Of a stretch of DNA of 19,860 nt, positions 6,283 to 14,108 are shown piece after piece. This DNA is from CAZNRY01 sp964575675 (GTDB lineage: Bacteria; Eisenbacteria; RBG-16-71-46; CAIMUX01; VGJL01). How positions within the stretch are numbered: position 1 is the stretch's first letter; every line of letters begins with the position of its first letter. A program made the position numbers and the translations under genes. The DNA is taken from assembly GCA_964575675.1 (NCBI GenBank), contig CAZNRY010000064.1:1-19860 (forward strand), read 5' to 3'. Under the pieces are notes generated by a model. The model saw only the letters and a list, made by a program, of their open reading frames with translations. It had not been told where the DNA came from and did no database searches.

Positions 6283-6954
6283 CTACTCCACCCACTTCTT
6301 GAAGTCGGTGAGAAACTGGCGGACCGCCTCATCGGTCTTCGGGTGGGAGACCATGGGAACAAAGAACTGCGGCGGAACGGTCACGATGTCCGCACCGGCA
6401 CGAAATGCCTCGTTCACGTCGCAGAGATGCCGGATGCTGCCCACGATGATCTTTGATGGTATATTCGCTTCTCGAAATGTAGTCCGTACCTGTTGAACGA
6501 CCGCCGACGCATCGTAACCGATGTCGCGGATGCGGCCGTAGAACAGGCTCACGTAGTCGGCACCAGCCGCAGCGGCCATCACTGCCTGGTTGTACGACAT
6601 GCAACAGGTGCAATTCACCTTGATCCCGCGTTTCTTGAGTTCGTGGATCACCGCGAGCTCATCCCAGCCTATCGGAACCTTGATGTTGAGACCCGGGTAG
6701 TCTCCGAATCGCTCGATGAACTGCTCCGCGTGCCGCACCATTTCCTGCGGCTGTGTCGTTAACACCTCCACGCTCAACGGGATTTCGTAGCCATACTTGC
6801 GGATCAGACCGATGATCGTGCGGATGTGCTCGTAGAAATCGCACTTCTCTTCCTTGGCGAGGATGGAGGGATTCGTTGTGATCCCTGCGGGGAACCCTCG
6901 CTTCAGCGCCTCCTCGATGGCCGGGAGGCTTGCGGAATCGACGAAGATCCTCAT
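6283..6954 (-). CDS. Transaldolase-family protein (FSA/TalC type)
   Basis: The 223 residues match the short, single-domain transaldolase/fructose-6-phosphate aldolase family: MRIFVDSASLPAIEEAL, GITTNPSIL at 24-32, the Schiff-base lysine K92 in LNIKVP, and AAGADYVSLFYGRI at 129-142. The usual CTxIFS/CTLIFS strand after the lysine reads CTCCMSYNQA here (115-124), with three cysteines close together, which is uncommon. The protein would transfer or cleave a dihydroxyacetone unit and could form sedoheptulose 7-phosphate, the substrate of the GmhA-like product encoded 13 bp upstream. That pathway role is inferred from position; a direct aldolase on another sugar is possible. It is the last gene of the operon. 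The start has GGGAG 9 nt upstream. Confidence 0.85.
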   Translation of the reverse strand: MRIFVDSASLPAIEEALKRGFPAGITTNPSILAKEEKCDFYEHIRTIIGLIRKYGYEIPLSVEVLTTQPQEMVRHAEQFIERFGDYPGLNIKVPIGWDELAVIHELKKRGIKVNCTCCMSYNQAVMAAAAGADYVSLFYGRIRDIGYDASAVVQQVRTTFREANIPSKIIVGSIRHLCDVNEAFRAGADIVTVPPQFFVPMVSHPKTDEAVRQFLTDFKKWVE

Positions 6955-6967
6955 TCCATCGATCTCC

Positions 6968-7630
6968 CTATCGGCCCTGAGGTCTCTGGTTCTGGGCGTC
7001 GCTTCCGGGCGGAGCGGCCTGCCGGATGGATTCCCATTTCATCGGGTTCGCCTGCAACAAGGGATGAGAGACGATCAAGTGCCAGATGACTGCCTGGAAT
7101 GACTCAGTATGAGGTGTGATGGTCTCCGACGAGACGGTCGGGATCAAGACCACGCAATCGGCGACCTCCGCGGTGTATCCTCCCGCTCGGCCGACGATTC
7201 CGAGGACCGAGGCGCCGACGGCCTTCGCATGCTGCACGGCTGAAATGAGGTTCGTGCTGATCCGTCTGTCCGCATCTCCCCCGCCAACGGAGAAGACGAA
7301 GACGCCGTCCTTGGGCCCGAGTCGACTTCCCTTGAGCCAGTTCGCATACGCGCTTTCCCAGCCGTCGTCGTTGATCCGGGCAGTCAGCTCGGAGACGTTG
7401 TCGGTGGGCGCGTAGGCCTCGATCCCGGCGATCTTCCTGAAGTCGTTCACGGCGTGAGAGGCGTTGGCGGCGCCACCCCCGACGCCGAGGAAAAATACCC
7501 GGCCACCCCCTTCGCGGAGGGCCCTGAGCCTTTGGACCATCTCTTCCACCGACTCTCGAGAGATTCTGCCGGCGATGTCTTTGACCTCCTCCAGATAGAG
7601 ACTTGTGTACGAAGCTGTGTGCGTGCTCAT
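6968..7630 (-). CDS. gmhA: GmhA-like sedoheptulose 7-phosphate isomerase (SIS domain)
   Basis: This SIS-domain protein of 220 residues contains the phosphosugar loop VFFLGVGGGAANASHAVNDF (45-64), the second loop FSVGGGDADRRIS (113-125), and the C-terminal metal/active-site helix TPHTESFQAVIWHLI (172-186) with E176, Q179 and H184. These fit phosphoheptose isomerases, which convert sedoheptulose 7-phosphate to D-glycero-D-manno-heptose 7-phosphate in the cytosol. The ATG overlaps the phosphatase stop by 4 nt (ATGA) and has AGGGAGGG 5 nt upstream, so the start is firm. Flanking phosphatase, kinase and nucleotidyltransferase genes support the heptose assignment over other SIS sugar isomerases. 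Confidence 0.82.
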   Translation of the reverse strand: MSTHTASYTSLYLEEVKDIAGRISRESVEEMVQRLRALREGGGRVFFLGVGGGAANASHAVNDFRKIAGIEAYAPTDNVSELTARINDDGWESAYANWLKGSRLGPKDGVFVFSVGGGDADRRISTNLISAVQHAKAVGASVLGIVGRAGGYTAEVADCVVLIPTVSSETITPHTESFQAVIWHLIVSHPLLQANPMKWESIRQAAPPGSDAQNQRPQGR

Positions 7631-8214
7631 CTGAGCCCTCCCTCCACTCGCTCTGCCAGTATGAGGGTGGTGGCTGCCCTCAGGTCCCGGGCTGTGATCT
7701 CGGCTGAGACACCGCTGTTGTAATCGCGGGAGAGCAGGATCGCTTTGACACCCCCGCGCCGCGCCGCCTCGATGTCTTTCCATGAATCTCCGATCAGAAA
7801 GGAGCGGGAGATGTCCAGATCGGGGGCGACCCGGTCGATCAGCCCCGGCTTCGGCTTCCGGCACTCGCACGCATCCGCGTCATCATGCGGGCAGATCAGC
7901 ACGTCGTCGACGGGCAGCTCGGCTCGGATCCGGTCGGTCATGCTCTGGAGAACTTCCGGAGAGAGGAGTCCTCTCGCCACATCAGGCTGGTTGCTGACAA
8001 CGAAGAGCCGGTAGCCTCCACACGCAAGCTCCGAGAGGGTCTCGTGGACTTGATGGGTGAATCGAAATTCCGTGAGATCGCGAGGGGATCCGGGCTGCCC
8101 GTCCCGGTAGACAACTTCATTGATGACGCCGTCGCGATCGAGAAACACGGCGGGAGCCCGGACCCTCCCGGGGTGAATCGCCTCGGTCATGCGACCCACC
8201 TCGTTCCCGCTCAT
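7627..8214 (-). CDS. gmhB: GmhB-like heptose bisphosphate phosphatase (HAD superfamily)
   Basis: This is a HAD-IIIA phosphatase of 195 residues. Motif I is FLDRDGVIN (D26, D28), motif II is VVSNQ at 72-76, the zinc-binding loop CPHDDADACECRKPKPG (108-124) has C108, H110, C116 and C118, and motif IV is LIGDSWKDIEAA around D143. This is the GmhB/HisB-N arrangement. In the pathway it removes the C7 phosphate from D-glycero-manno-heptose 1,7-bisphosphate. The start at 8214 overlaps the oxidoreductase stop by 4 nt. An alternative ATG at 8190 has GAGGTG 6 nt upstream and would drop eight residues. Substrate and anomer preference are inferred from the GHMP kinase in the same operon. Confidence 0.85.
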   Translation of the reverse strand: MSGNEVGRMTEAIHPGRVRAPAVFLDRDGVINEVVYRDGQPGSPRDLTEFRFTHQVHETLSELACGGYRLFVVSNQPDVARGLLSPEVLQSMTDRIRAELPVDDVLICPHDDADACECRKPKPGLIDRVAPDLDISRSFLIGDSWKDIEAARRGGVKAILLSRDYNSGVSAEITARDLRAATTLILAERVEGGLR

Positions 8215-9260
8215 CGTTCCCTCGCCGATTGCGTCACATCAACGCCGTTCAGTCGCACGAGCGACTTTGTTTCGGCAGAGCGGTAGAGCGCATCAATCAT
8301 CGTCATGGCAGCCAGGCCGTCCTCGGGTCCGCCCTGGTACGGGGTCCCTTCCCGCAGGGCGGAAACGAAGTCCTTCCATTCCAGGTTCCAGGAAAGATCA
8401 GGTCCGTCAAAGACCTCCTCGCGGATCTCGGGGACGCCGCCCTGGGGCTTCCGTCGCGCAAGAACCAGACGCTCGGTTCCATAGCTTCCGCCCAGCCCTT
8501 CGATGCAGAGCGACCCGGCGTTCCCGAAGATCTCGAAGGAGAAGAGGTTCTTCCATTGCGTCCAGCTCGTGTGGAAGCTGGCCACGGAGCCGTTTGCATA
8601 CCGGAAGAGCCCGAAGGCGTTGTCCTCCAGCGGAGCGATCGGCCACACAGCCGTCTGCAGCTCGGCATATGCCTCCGAGGGGAGTCCCAGGAACCAGTGG
8701 ACCAGATCGGCGATGTGGACACCCTGATCCAGAAGCTCGCCACCGCCCGCGAGCTCCGGATCCCCGCGCCATTCCTTCTCGTATCCCTGCCTGCCGCCAT
8801 GGCCGTACCGAGCACGGATATTGATCAACTCACCGATGGCTCCCTCCGAAATCATCTGGTGCGCCCGCCGGATGGCCGGATGGTACCGATGGTTAAAACC
8901 GATCTTGAGCCGCCTTCCACTCCGTTCAGCCGCCTCGGCCAATGCGCGGGTCTCTGTCAGGTTCCGGCCCGGCGGCTTCTCGACAAAAACGTGCTTGCCG
9001 GACTGAAGGGCCGCGATTCCAATCTCACCGAGATATCGGTTGGGCGTGGAAACGACGACGACGTCAATCGAGGGATCCTGAATCACCTCTCTCCAATGCT
9101 CGCCGGATTCGCAGCCGAGCTCATCTGCGAGCCGGGCCGCCCGTTCCACATCCACATCGATGACTCGTCCGAGCCGCGAACACGCGTGGAGGCTCGTCTC
9201 CTTGGCCCTCCGAGAGCCGATGAGTCCGCACCCGACGACTCCAACCCTAAGCGGATTCAT
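8211..9260 (-). CDS. Gfo/Idh/MocA family NAD(P)-dependent oxidoreductase
   Basis: The 349 residues have an N-terminal Rossmann fold (VGVVGCGLIGSRRA, 6-19), the family motif VEKPPGRN at 93-100 with the catalytic-type EKP lysine, and the C-terminal substrate domain with GGGELLDQGVHIADLVHWF (172-190; D178 and H182 of the Dx3H motif). Such enzymes oxidise or reduce hydroxyl/keto groups of sugars, inositols and nucleotide sugars. Placed between the SDR and the phosphatase genes in a heptose operon, it may modify the heptose or a partner sugar; the substrate cannot be read from the sequence. GAGGA precedes the ATG at 9260, 6 bp after the SDR stop. Confidence 0.87.
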   Translation of the reverse strand: MNPLRVGVVGCGLIGSRRAKETSLHACSRLGRVIDVDVERAARLADELGCESGEHWREVIQDPSIDVVVVSTPNRYLGEIGIAALQSGKHVFVEKPPGRNLTETRALAEAAERSGRRLKIGFNHRYHPAIRRAHQMISEGAIGELINIRARYGHGGRQGYEKEWRGDPELAGGGELLDQGVHIADLVHWFLGLPSEAYAELQTAVWPIAPLEDNAFGLFRYANGSVASFHTSWTQWKNLFSFEIFGNAGSLCIEGLGGSYGTERLVLARRKPQGGVPEIREEVFDGPDLSWNLEWKDFVSALREGTPYQGGPEDGLAAMTMIDALYRSAETKSLVRLNGVDVTQSARER

Positions 9261-9266
9261 CGTTCC

Positions 9267-10136
9267 TCATTGCCAGTCCATCCCGCGATCTCTCGGAAGA
9301 AGGCGGCGGAGGGTGAACAGATCGGTGCCCTGGATCTCCTCCAGGTGGTCCGGCCAAGTTTCCCAACCATCATGGGCGGCCGCGACAAACCTGCCGGTGA
9401 TTCCTTTCGCCCGGTCCGACAGGAGGAATACCACGGCCCGAGCCGCGACGGTAGCCGGGGTCCCTCCCGCTTCCATCTGCCGCTTGACGCGCTCATGGTA
9501 TTCGGCGCCCGCGCGGTCCCCCGCCTCCATGGTTTTGTCCAGCATCCGGGTCAGAACGAATCCTGGCGCAAGGCAGTTCACTTCAACATCGTGGAGCCGC
9601 ATCTCCTCGGCGAGGGTTTCGGCGAATCGGACGACACCTACCTTGCTGCATGCGTAGGCCGAGAAACGGGGGAACGCGCTTGATGCTCCGCCTCCCGAGA
9701 AGAGGACCATGCGGCCGCCACCGGATTCCCCCATCCGGCGGCACCCCTCCCTCGCCACCAGGAAGGTTCCGAAAAGATTGACGCGTACCGCCTCGAGCCA
9801 CTCCGTGGCATCCGTGTCCACAACCGGCCCGATCGGACCGAGAACGGCCGCACAGTGGACGACTCCGTCCACGCCCCCGATGCGCGCTGCCGCGGCGTCG
9901 AAGAGCAGTTCGACCTGGGCAGGGACCGAGACGTCCGCCACCTCGGCTACGACCGAGCAAGGATACAGGTCACGGAGACGAGAGAGGGCATCGTACAGGG
10001 GGCGTTCTGTCCTGGCGCAGATCAGGACGCGGGCACCCGCCTCCAGGCACGCTTGAGCGCATGCATAACCGATCCCCATGCTTCCGCCGGTCACCAGGAT
10101 CCGCCGGCCGGCGAGTTCCGGAGTGGCCATCCCCAT
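9267..10136 (-). CDS. Short-chain dehydrogenase/reductase (classical SDR)
   Basis: The 289 residues show the classical SDR signature: NAD(P) loop ILVTGGSMGIGYA (13-25), VVHCAAVLG for the NAG region (about 93-101), the active-site Asn in VNLFGTFLV, a serine block LFSGGGASSAF, and YACSK with Y161 and K165. LAPGFVLTRM follows. It is a cytosolic oxidoreductase, length slightly above the usual 250 because of a C-terminal tail (after GRFVAAAHDGWE) that is not typical. The ATG at 10136 overlaps the kinase stop by 1 nt (TGATG); a GTG one codon earlier is possible. It is likely to work on a sugar intermediate made by neighbouring genes, perhaps in sequence with the Gfo/Idh protein. Substrate unknown. 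Confidence 0.85.
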   Translation of the reverse strand: MGMATPELAGRRILVTGGSMGIGYACAQACLEAGARVLICARTERPLYDALSRLRDLYPCSVVAEVADVSVPAQVELLFDAAAARIGGVDGVVHCAAVLGPIGPVVDTDATEWLEAVRVNLFGTFLVAREGCRRMGESGGGRMVLFSGGGASSAFPRFSAYACSKVGVVRFAETLAEEMRLHDVEVNCLAPGFVLTRMLDKTMEAGDRAGAEYHERVKRQMEAGGTPATVAARAVVFLLSDRAKGITGRFVAAAHDGWETWPDHLEEIQGTDLFTLRRLLPRDRGMDWQ

Positions 10137-11185
10137 CACACTTCAGCCATCCGCCTCGGGTGAAAGATCGCCGATTTCGTGCTCTCCACGTTGGCGACGG
10201 TCTTGCTCCCTTCACGCTCCAATGTGTAGTGGAGGCGAGGCATTCCCTGCGACAGCATGAACTCCTCAAGGCGTTTGTGCCCGGTCGGGCAGTACAGCAT
10301 GAGAAAGCCACCGCCACCTGCCCCGATGACCTTGCCCCCCAAAACATTGTACTCGCGACGGACCTCGTCGTAGAGAGAGTCGACGGCAGGCCAGCTGATC
10401 TTCTCCGACAGGGTCTTCTTGAGCCGCCAATGTTCATCCAGCAGGGTCCCCCATGTGTCGAAATCCTCTTTGCGGACCTCTTCGAGGATTCGGTAGCCGA
10501 GGTCCTTGATGCGATGAAGGCGGTCAGCGACCTCGGCGTGATTGTCCGAAGTCCGCTTCAGCATGGCATCATTCTGGTTCGCCAGGACCTCGGCACTCTC
10601 GCGCCTCAGGCCTGTGTAGTAGATGTGGGTGTTGGCCACGAACGCGGATACGGCCCCTCCGCCAAGTTCGACCGCCTGCACTTTAACATTTCCTCCCGGG
10701 TCAATCGTGAGCACGGTGAGTCCGCCAAATGCGGCCATGTACTGGTCCTGTTTCCCGATCCCCTTGCGGAGGACCTCAAGTTCGATGTAGCAGGCCTCCT
10801 CCGCGAGGGCCTGGAGCGAGACATACTCCCGGCGGTACTGATGCAGTGCGGTCAGGAGCCCAACGAGGTAGCAGCTTGAAGAGCCAACCCCCGTCCCGGC
10901 GGGGATATCCGCCATCGAGGAGATCTCCATCCTGTCCTCGATCCCGTGAAAGCGGAGAGCTTCCCGGGCCAGTTCGTGTTTCAGCTCGTCGACATGATCC
11001 ACTGTCTCGCTCTGTGTGTAGTGCAACCGGATCTTGCTGTCTACGATCGGCGGGTTCACCATGACATACATGTACTTGTCAATTCCCATGGCAAGGATGA
11101 ATCCGCCGTGCTTTCGATAGTACGAAGGTAGATCCGTTCCACCTCCGCCCAACGTCACCCGAAACGGCGTTCGCGTTACGATCAT
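10136..11185 (-). CDS. hddA: HddA-like D-glycero-alpha-D-manno-heptose 7-phosphate kinase (GHMP family)
   Basis: This 349-residue GHMP kinase begins MIVTRTPFRVTLGGGGTDLP, the substrate-binding start typical of HddA-like sugar kinases. It has the ATP loop PAGTGVGSSS at 95-104 and the C-terminal motif KVIGAGGGGFLMLY (about 298-311). HddA phosphorylates C1 of D-glycero-D-manno-heptose 7-phosphate, giving the alpha-1,7-bisphosphate, the GDP-heptose branch rather than the bifunctional HldE (ADP-heptose) branch. Fucokinase-like or galactokinase-like members look similar, so the call leans on the adjacent GmhA-, GmhB- and nucleotidyltransferase-like genes. The ATG overlaps the nucleotidyltransferase stop by 4 nt and has GAGGTGGAG 5 nt upstream. 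Confidence 0.83.
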   Translation of the reverse strand: MIVTRTPFRVTLGGGGTDLPSYYRKHGGFILAMGIDKYMYVMVNPPIVDSKIRLHYTQSETVDHVDELKHELAREALRFHGIEDRMEISSMADIPAGTGVGSSSCYLVGLLTALHQYRREYVSLQALAEEACYIELEVLRKGIGKQDQYMAAFGGLTVLTIDPGGNVKVQAVELGGGAVSAFVANTHIYYTGLRRESAEVLANQNDAMLKRTSDNHAEVADRLHRIKDLGYRILEEVRKEDFDTWGTLLDEHWRLKKTLSEKISWPAVDSLYDEVRREYNVLGGKVIGAGGGGFLMLYCPTGHKRLEEFMLSQGMPRLHYTLEREGSKTVANVESTKSAIFHPRRMAEV

Positions 11186-11916
11186 GCCAGCTCCACCTCA
11201 CCTTGACGGATCAACTCCATCGCCCTCTGGAGACTCTCGGGGGTATCAACCCCGAGACAGTAGCCTGAGATGACATATCCGTACAGGGCTTTCCCATCCG
11301 CGAGAAGGGCAGGGAAGAGGTCCGTACCGAAATCATAGAAACGCCCGGGAGGAATCCGTTCCACGGCATCGCCCCCGAGCAGGTAGACCCCTGCGTTGAC
11401 GATCGGAGATGAGGAGTCGTCGGCGCCCTCGTGAAATGCCAGGATCCGACCGTCGGGCGCTAGGGTGACCCTCCCGGCAGCAATACCCGTGTGCGGATGC
11501 GTCCGCCGGTCGAAGAGGGCGAGGGACCCAATGCCACAACGATCTTGGTGAAAGGAAAGAAAGTCGGCCAGGTCCATCCGGTACAGGTTGTCCCCGTAAA
11601 CAACCAAGAACTCCTCGTCGCCCCTCTCCCAGATGTTTCGCACGGCGCCCGCCGTCCCAAGGAGTTCGTCTTCGTAGACGTATCGCACGCGAACACCCAA
11701 CCTGGATCCATCTCCGACAGCCTCCCGGATCGAGTCCGGCTTGAAATGGAGATTGATCCAGACTTCCTGGATCCCCTCGCTCGCGAGCCAGCGGAGATTC
11801 CGTTCGAGGATGGTGAGCCCGCCGACGAGGAGAAGGGGTTTCGGACCGCCCCCCGCGGCGGCGCCAATCCGAGTGCTCTTGCCTGCTGCCAGAAGCAGGA
11901 CCTTCAGCCGAGACAC
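11182..11916 (-). CDS. Sugar-1-phosphate nucleotidyltransferase (HddC-like)
   Basis: From the GTG at 11916 the protein has 244 residues. It starts with the nucleotide-binding signature LLLAAGKSTRIG (7-18) and the PKPLL lysine at about 26, then YEDELLGTAGAV (81-92) and the metal-binding VVYGDNL (about 105-111). These are hallmarks of the NTP-transferase family that joins a sugar 1-phosphate to GTP, CTP, UTP or dTTP. With HddA-, GmhB- and GmhA-like partners it would be the D-glycero-alpha-D-manno-heptose 1-phosphate guanylyltransferase, but base preference cannot be read here. The frame is open further upstream (to 11988), yet that part lies inside the epimerase gene and lacks family similarity. 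The 13-nt overlap with that gene suggests coupling. Confidence 0.8.
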   Translation of the reverse strand: MSRLKVLLLAAGKSTRIGAAAGGGPKPLLLVGGLTILERNLRWLASEGIQEVWINLHFKPDSIREAVGDGSRLGVRVRYVYEDELLGTAGAVRNIWERGDEEFLVVYGDNLYRMDLADFLSFHQDRCGIGSLALFDRRTHPHTGIAAGRVTLAPDGRILAFHEGADDSSSPIVNAGVYLLGGDAVERIPPGRFYDFGTDLFPALLADGKALYGYVISGYCLGVDTPESLQRAMELIRQGEVELA

Positions 11917-12836
11917 GGAACACCCATTGCCTTGTAGTACTCGACGAACCTTCGGAGGCCCTCCTCCAAGCTTGTTTTCGGCTCCCAACCGATAGACCGA
12001 GCCGCCCCTATGTCGGCCAGCGTGCTTTCTGCTTCGCCTGGTAGATCGAGAGCGTGGATCGGCCTCAGGTCCGTGCCGAGTATCGCGGCAGTCTTCTCGT
12101 AGATGTCCAGCACGGAGTAGTTGACTCCGCTCCCGAGGTTGAAACAGCGGCCATCCGTTCGTGGATCTTGGATGCAGCGCAGGTGGAAATCATTGACGTC
12201 ATCCACGTGGACGAAGTCTCGACGTTTCATACCGCTGCCGTAAATCACCGGACGCCCGCCCCGCATGAGCTTGATGATGAAAGCACTCATGACGGGGGGG
12301 ATCGTGCGCCGGTAGTCCTGTCGGGGCCCGTACACGCAGAAGTATCTCAGAGCCGTCATTCGGATTCCGAAGTGGCGTTGGTATCCGGAAGCAAACGCCA
12401 TCCCGGCGAGCTTGCTGATGGCATAGAAGCTCTCTGGCTGAAGCTCCGACTCAGGCGTCGGGAGGACTTGGGATCCTTCGTACAATGCGGAAGACTCCGC
12501 ATAAATGATCTTGGCAACGCCTGCCCGGCGCGCCGCGTCAAAGACGTTCACGGTCCCCGTGACATTGATCGAGGCGGTCTCGACGGGGTCCTCCTGGCAG
12601 TCGCTGACGCAGTTTTTCGCGGCAAGATGGAAAACAGCATCCCCGCGGCGCAGCAGGCGGTGGAGATCAGGGGAGCGGATGTCGGCCTCGTGGAATTCCA
12701 CTCCACTGGGAACTTGCTCGCGAACGCCGTAGCTCAAGTTATCGAGGCCGGCCACCTCGTGGCCTTCGGTGAGAAGCGCCTCCGCAAGGTTGCTCCCGAT
12801 GAAGCCCGCAATGCCCGTGATGAACACCCTATCCAT
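11904..12836 (-). CDS. NAD-dependent epimerase/dehydratase (extended SDR)
   Basis: The 310 residues show an extended SDR of the GalE/RmlB type: VFITGIAGFIGSNLAEALL (4-22), LDNLSYG after strand 2, DAVFHLAAKNCV (66-77), the serine segment AESSALYEGSQ (113-123) and YAISK with Y138 and K142. GRPVIYGSGMKRRDFVHVDDV is the substrate-binding loop region of NDP-sugar epimerases. It probably epimerises or otherwise converts a nucleotide sugar in the cytosol, either the GDP-heptose or a precursor for the adjacent glycosyltransferase. The exact reaction is open. The ATG at 12836 has GGGAG 6 nt upstream and is preferred to a GTG at 12857. It lies 39 bp after the GT2 gene. Confidence 0.85.
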   Translation of the reverse strand: MDRVFITGIAGFIGSNLAEALLTEGHEVAGLDNLSYGVREQVPSGVEFHEADIRSPDLHRLLRRGDAVFHLAAKNCVSDCQEDPVETASINVTGTVNVFDAARRAGVAKIIYAESSALYEGSQVLPTPESELQPESFYAISKLAGMAFASGYQRHFGIRMTALRYFCVYGPRQDYRRTIPPVMSAFIIKLMRGGRPVIYGSGMKRRDFVHVDDVNDFHLRCIQDPRTDGRCFNLGSGVNYSVLDIYEKTAAILGTDLRPIHALDLPGEAESTLADIGAARSIGWEPKTSLEEGLRRFVEYYKAMGVPCLG

Positions 12837-12875
12837 CCCACGCTCCCTACGGTGCAACCAGAGTGGACAGAGACA

Positions 12876-14108
12876 TCAGTTGGCCCATTGCCGGCCGCCA
12901 GGTTCGGCAATGATCAACCGCTTCCAGAAGCCGAGACCCCAGGCGACATGCAGGCAGGGGAACGTCAGCAACATTCTTGGGAAAAGCCCTAGGCGCTTGG
13001 CTCGAACCGCACAGCGCAGGGAGACGACGGTATCCACCATCGAGTACGAAACAACCTCGGCCGCGAGCAGCCAGAGGAAAGGCCGAAACGCCAGGGCAAG
13101 AAGAGGTAGAAGGGCGAGGCTAAGCACGAACGCCGGGGCGATCGTCTGCCGCAAGGATGTCAGGCTCCGGTGCTTCCGGAGGTTGCCAGCGCGGGCGCCT
13201 CCGTATCGGAAGTACAGCTTGAACAATTCGGGCCACGTTGCCCGGGGGTAGTAGCAGGCCACGATCTCTTTGTTCAGGTATACATTTCCGCCCGCGGCAC
13301 GGATACGCTGGTTCATGTCCGAGTCTTCGCTGATCACCGGCGCGTCTTCGTCGAAGAGCCCCACCCTGTCGAAGATTTCGCGCCGGAAACACCCGAGGTA
13401 GACGGTATCGACATATCCGCTCTTGCGGCCCAGGCGAAACTCCGCGTTGCCCACGCCGAAGGGGTGAGAGAGCGCCAGCCCAATCGCCTCCTGAGTCGGA
13501 GTCTCCGCGATGGGCCTCTGGATTCCGCCGACGTTATCGGCGCCCGTGTCTAACAAGGTCTGAACACACTGCAGGAGATAGTCAGGGCCCAAGACAGTCC
13601 GGGCATCGACGCGGGTTATCACGTCTCCCCGGGCGTGGAGGATGCCCAGATTCAGTCCCTGTGCCCGACCCCTGCCGGGATTTGGAATCACCCACAGGGG
13701 GATCCCGGTGGTCGGGAAACTCTCGACGAGCTCTCGCGTCCGGTCCGTGCTCATACCGTCGACGACCAGGATTTCTAGACGCGTCTTGGGATAGGTTTGG
13801 AGGAGAATTTGGGAAAGGCACCGAGAGATCTGTTTGTCCTCGTTTCGCACGACGAGGACGACTGAGACGAAGGGTAGAGCTTGAGATTCGGCCCGTTCCG
13901 CGCCGTCCAGGGAGGCGGGGCCGGGACAACCGCCACCAGCTCGAAACGGACCGCGGAGTGCCGGAGCGGGAGTCAAGCACTCGGCAGCGGGGTCTGCACT
14001 CCCAGTACCGTCCACGGCGGCGCAGTTCGGTTCACCGTCACTCGCTCTTGCCACTTGATGCATTGACCCTGCCCGGACACGGAGGTTCGAATCGTGCGCG
14101 CTGTCCAT
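12876..14108 (-). CDS. Glycosyltransferase family 2 (ExoA-like), membrane-associated
   Basis: The GT-A catalytic part starts at about residue 79 (PFVSVVLVVRNEDKQISRCL), with LVVDGMSTDRT (114-124), the metal-binding DxD-like VDAR (167-170) and the acceptor/base motif SEDSDMNQR (260-268). A hydrophobic stretch (about 323-352) and a second one near the end anchor it in the inner membrane. This layout is that of ExoA-type enzymes, which extend undecaprenyl-linked sugars in exopolysaccharide synthesis. The first ~78 residues are Ala/Gly/Pro-rich and lack family similarity. Still, the ATG at 14108 has AGGGGGAG close upstream and a promoter 20 bp away, so the extension may be real. It opens the nine-gene operon ending with the transaldolase. 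Confidence 0.85.
   Translation of the reverse strand: MDSAHDSNLRVRAGSMHQVARASDGEPNCAAVDGTGSADPAAECLTPAPALRGPFRAGGGCPGPASLDGAERAESQALPFVSVVLVVRNEDKQISRCLSQILLQTYPKTRLEILVVDGMSTDRTRELVESFPTTGIPLWVIPNPGRGRAQGLNLGILHARGDVITRVDARTVLGPDYLLQCVQTLLDTGADNVGGIQRPIAETPTQEAIGLALSHPFGVGNAEFRLGRKSGYVDTVYLGCFRREIFDRVGLFDEDAPVISEDSDMNQRIRAAGGNVYLNKEIVACYYPRATWPELFKLYFRYGGARAGNLRKHRSLTSLRQTIAPAFVLSLALLPLLALAFRPFLWLLAAEVVSYSMVDTVVSLRCAVRAKRLGLFPRMLLTFPCLHVAWGLGFWKRLIIAEPGGRQWAN

Noticed and set aside
8229..9683. Long plus-strand open frame (484 codons) across the Gfo/Idh and SDR genes
   Set aside because: It is antisense to two genes with clear catalytic motifs, and its translation shows no recognisable domain; GC-rich coding DNA often leaves the opposite strand open.
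12054..12992. Plus-strand frame of 312 codons opposite the epimerase gene
   Set aside because: Shadow of the extended-SDR gene, whose TGIAGFIGS and YAISK motifs are intact.
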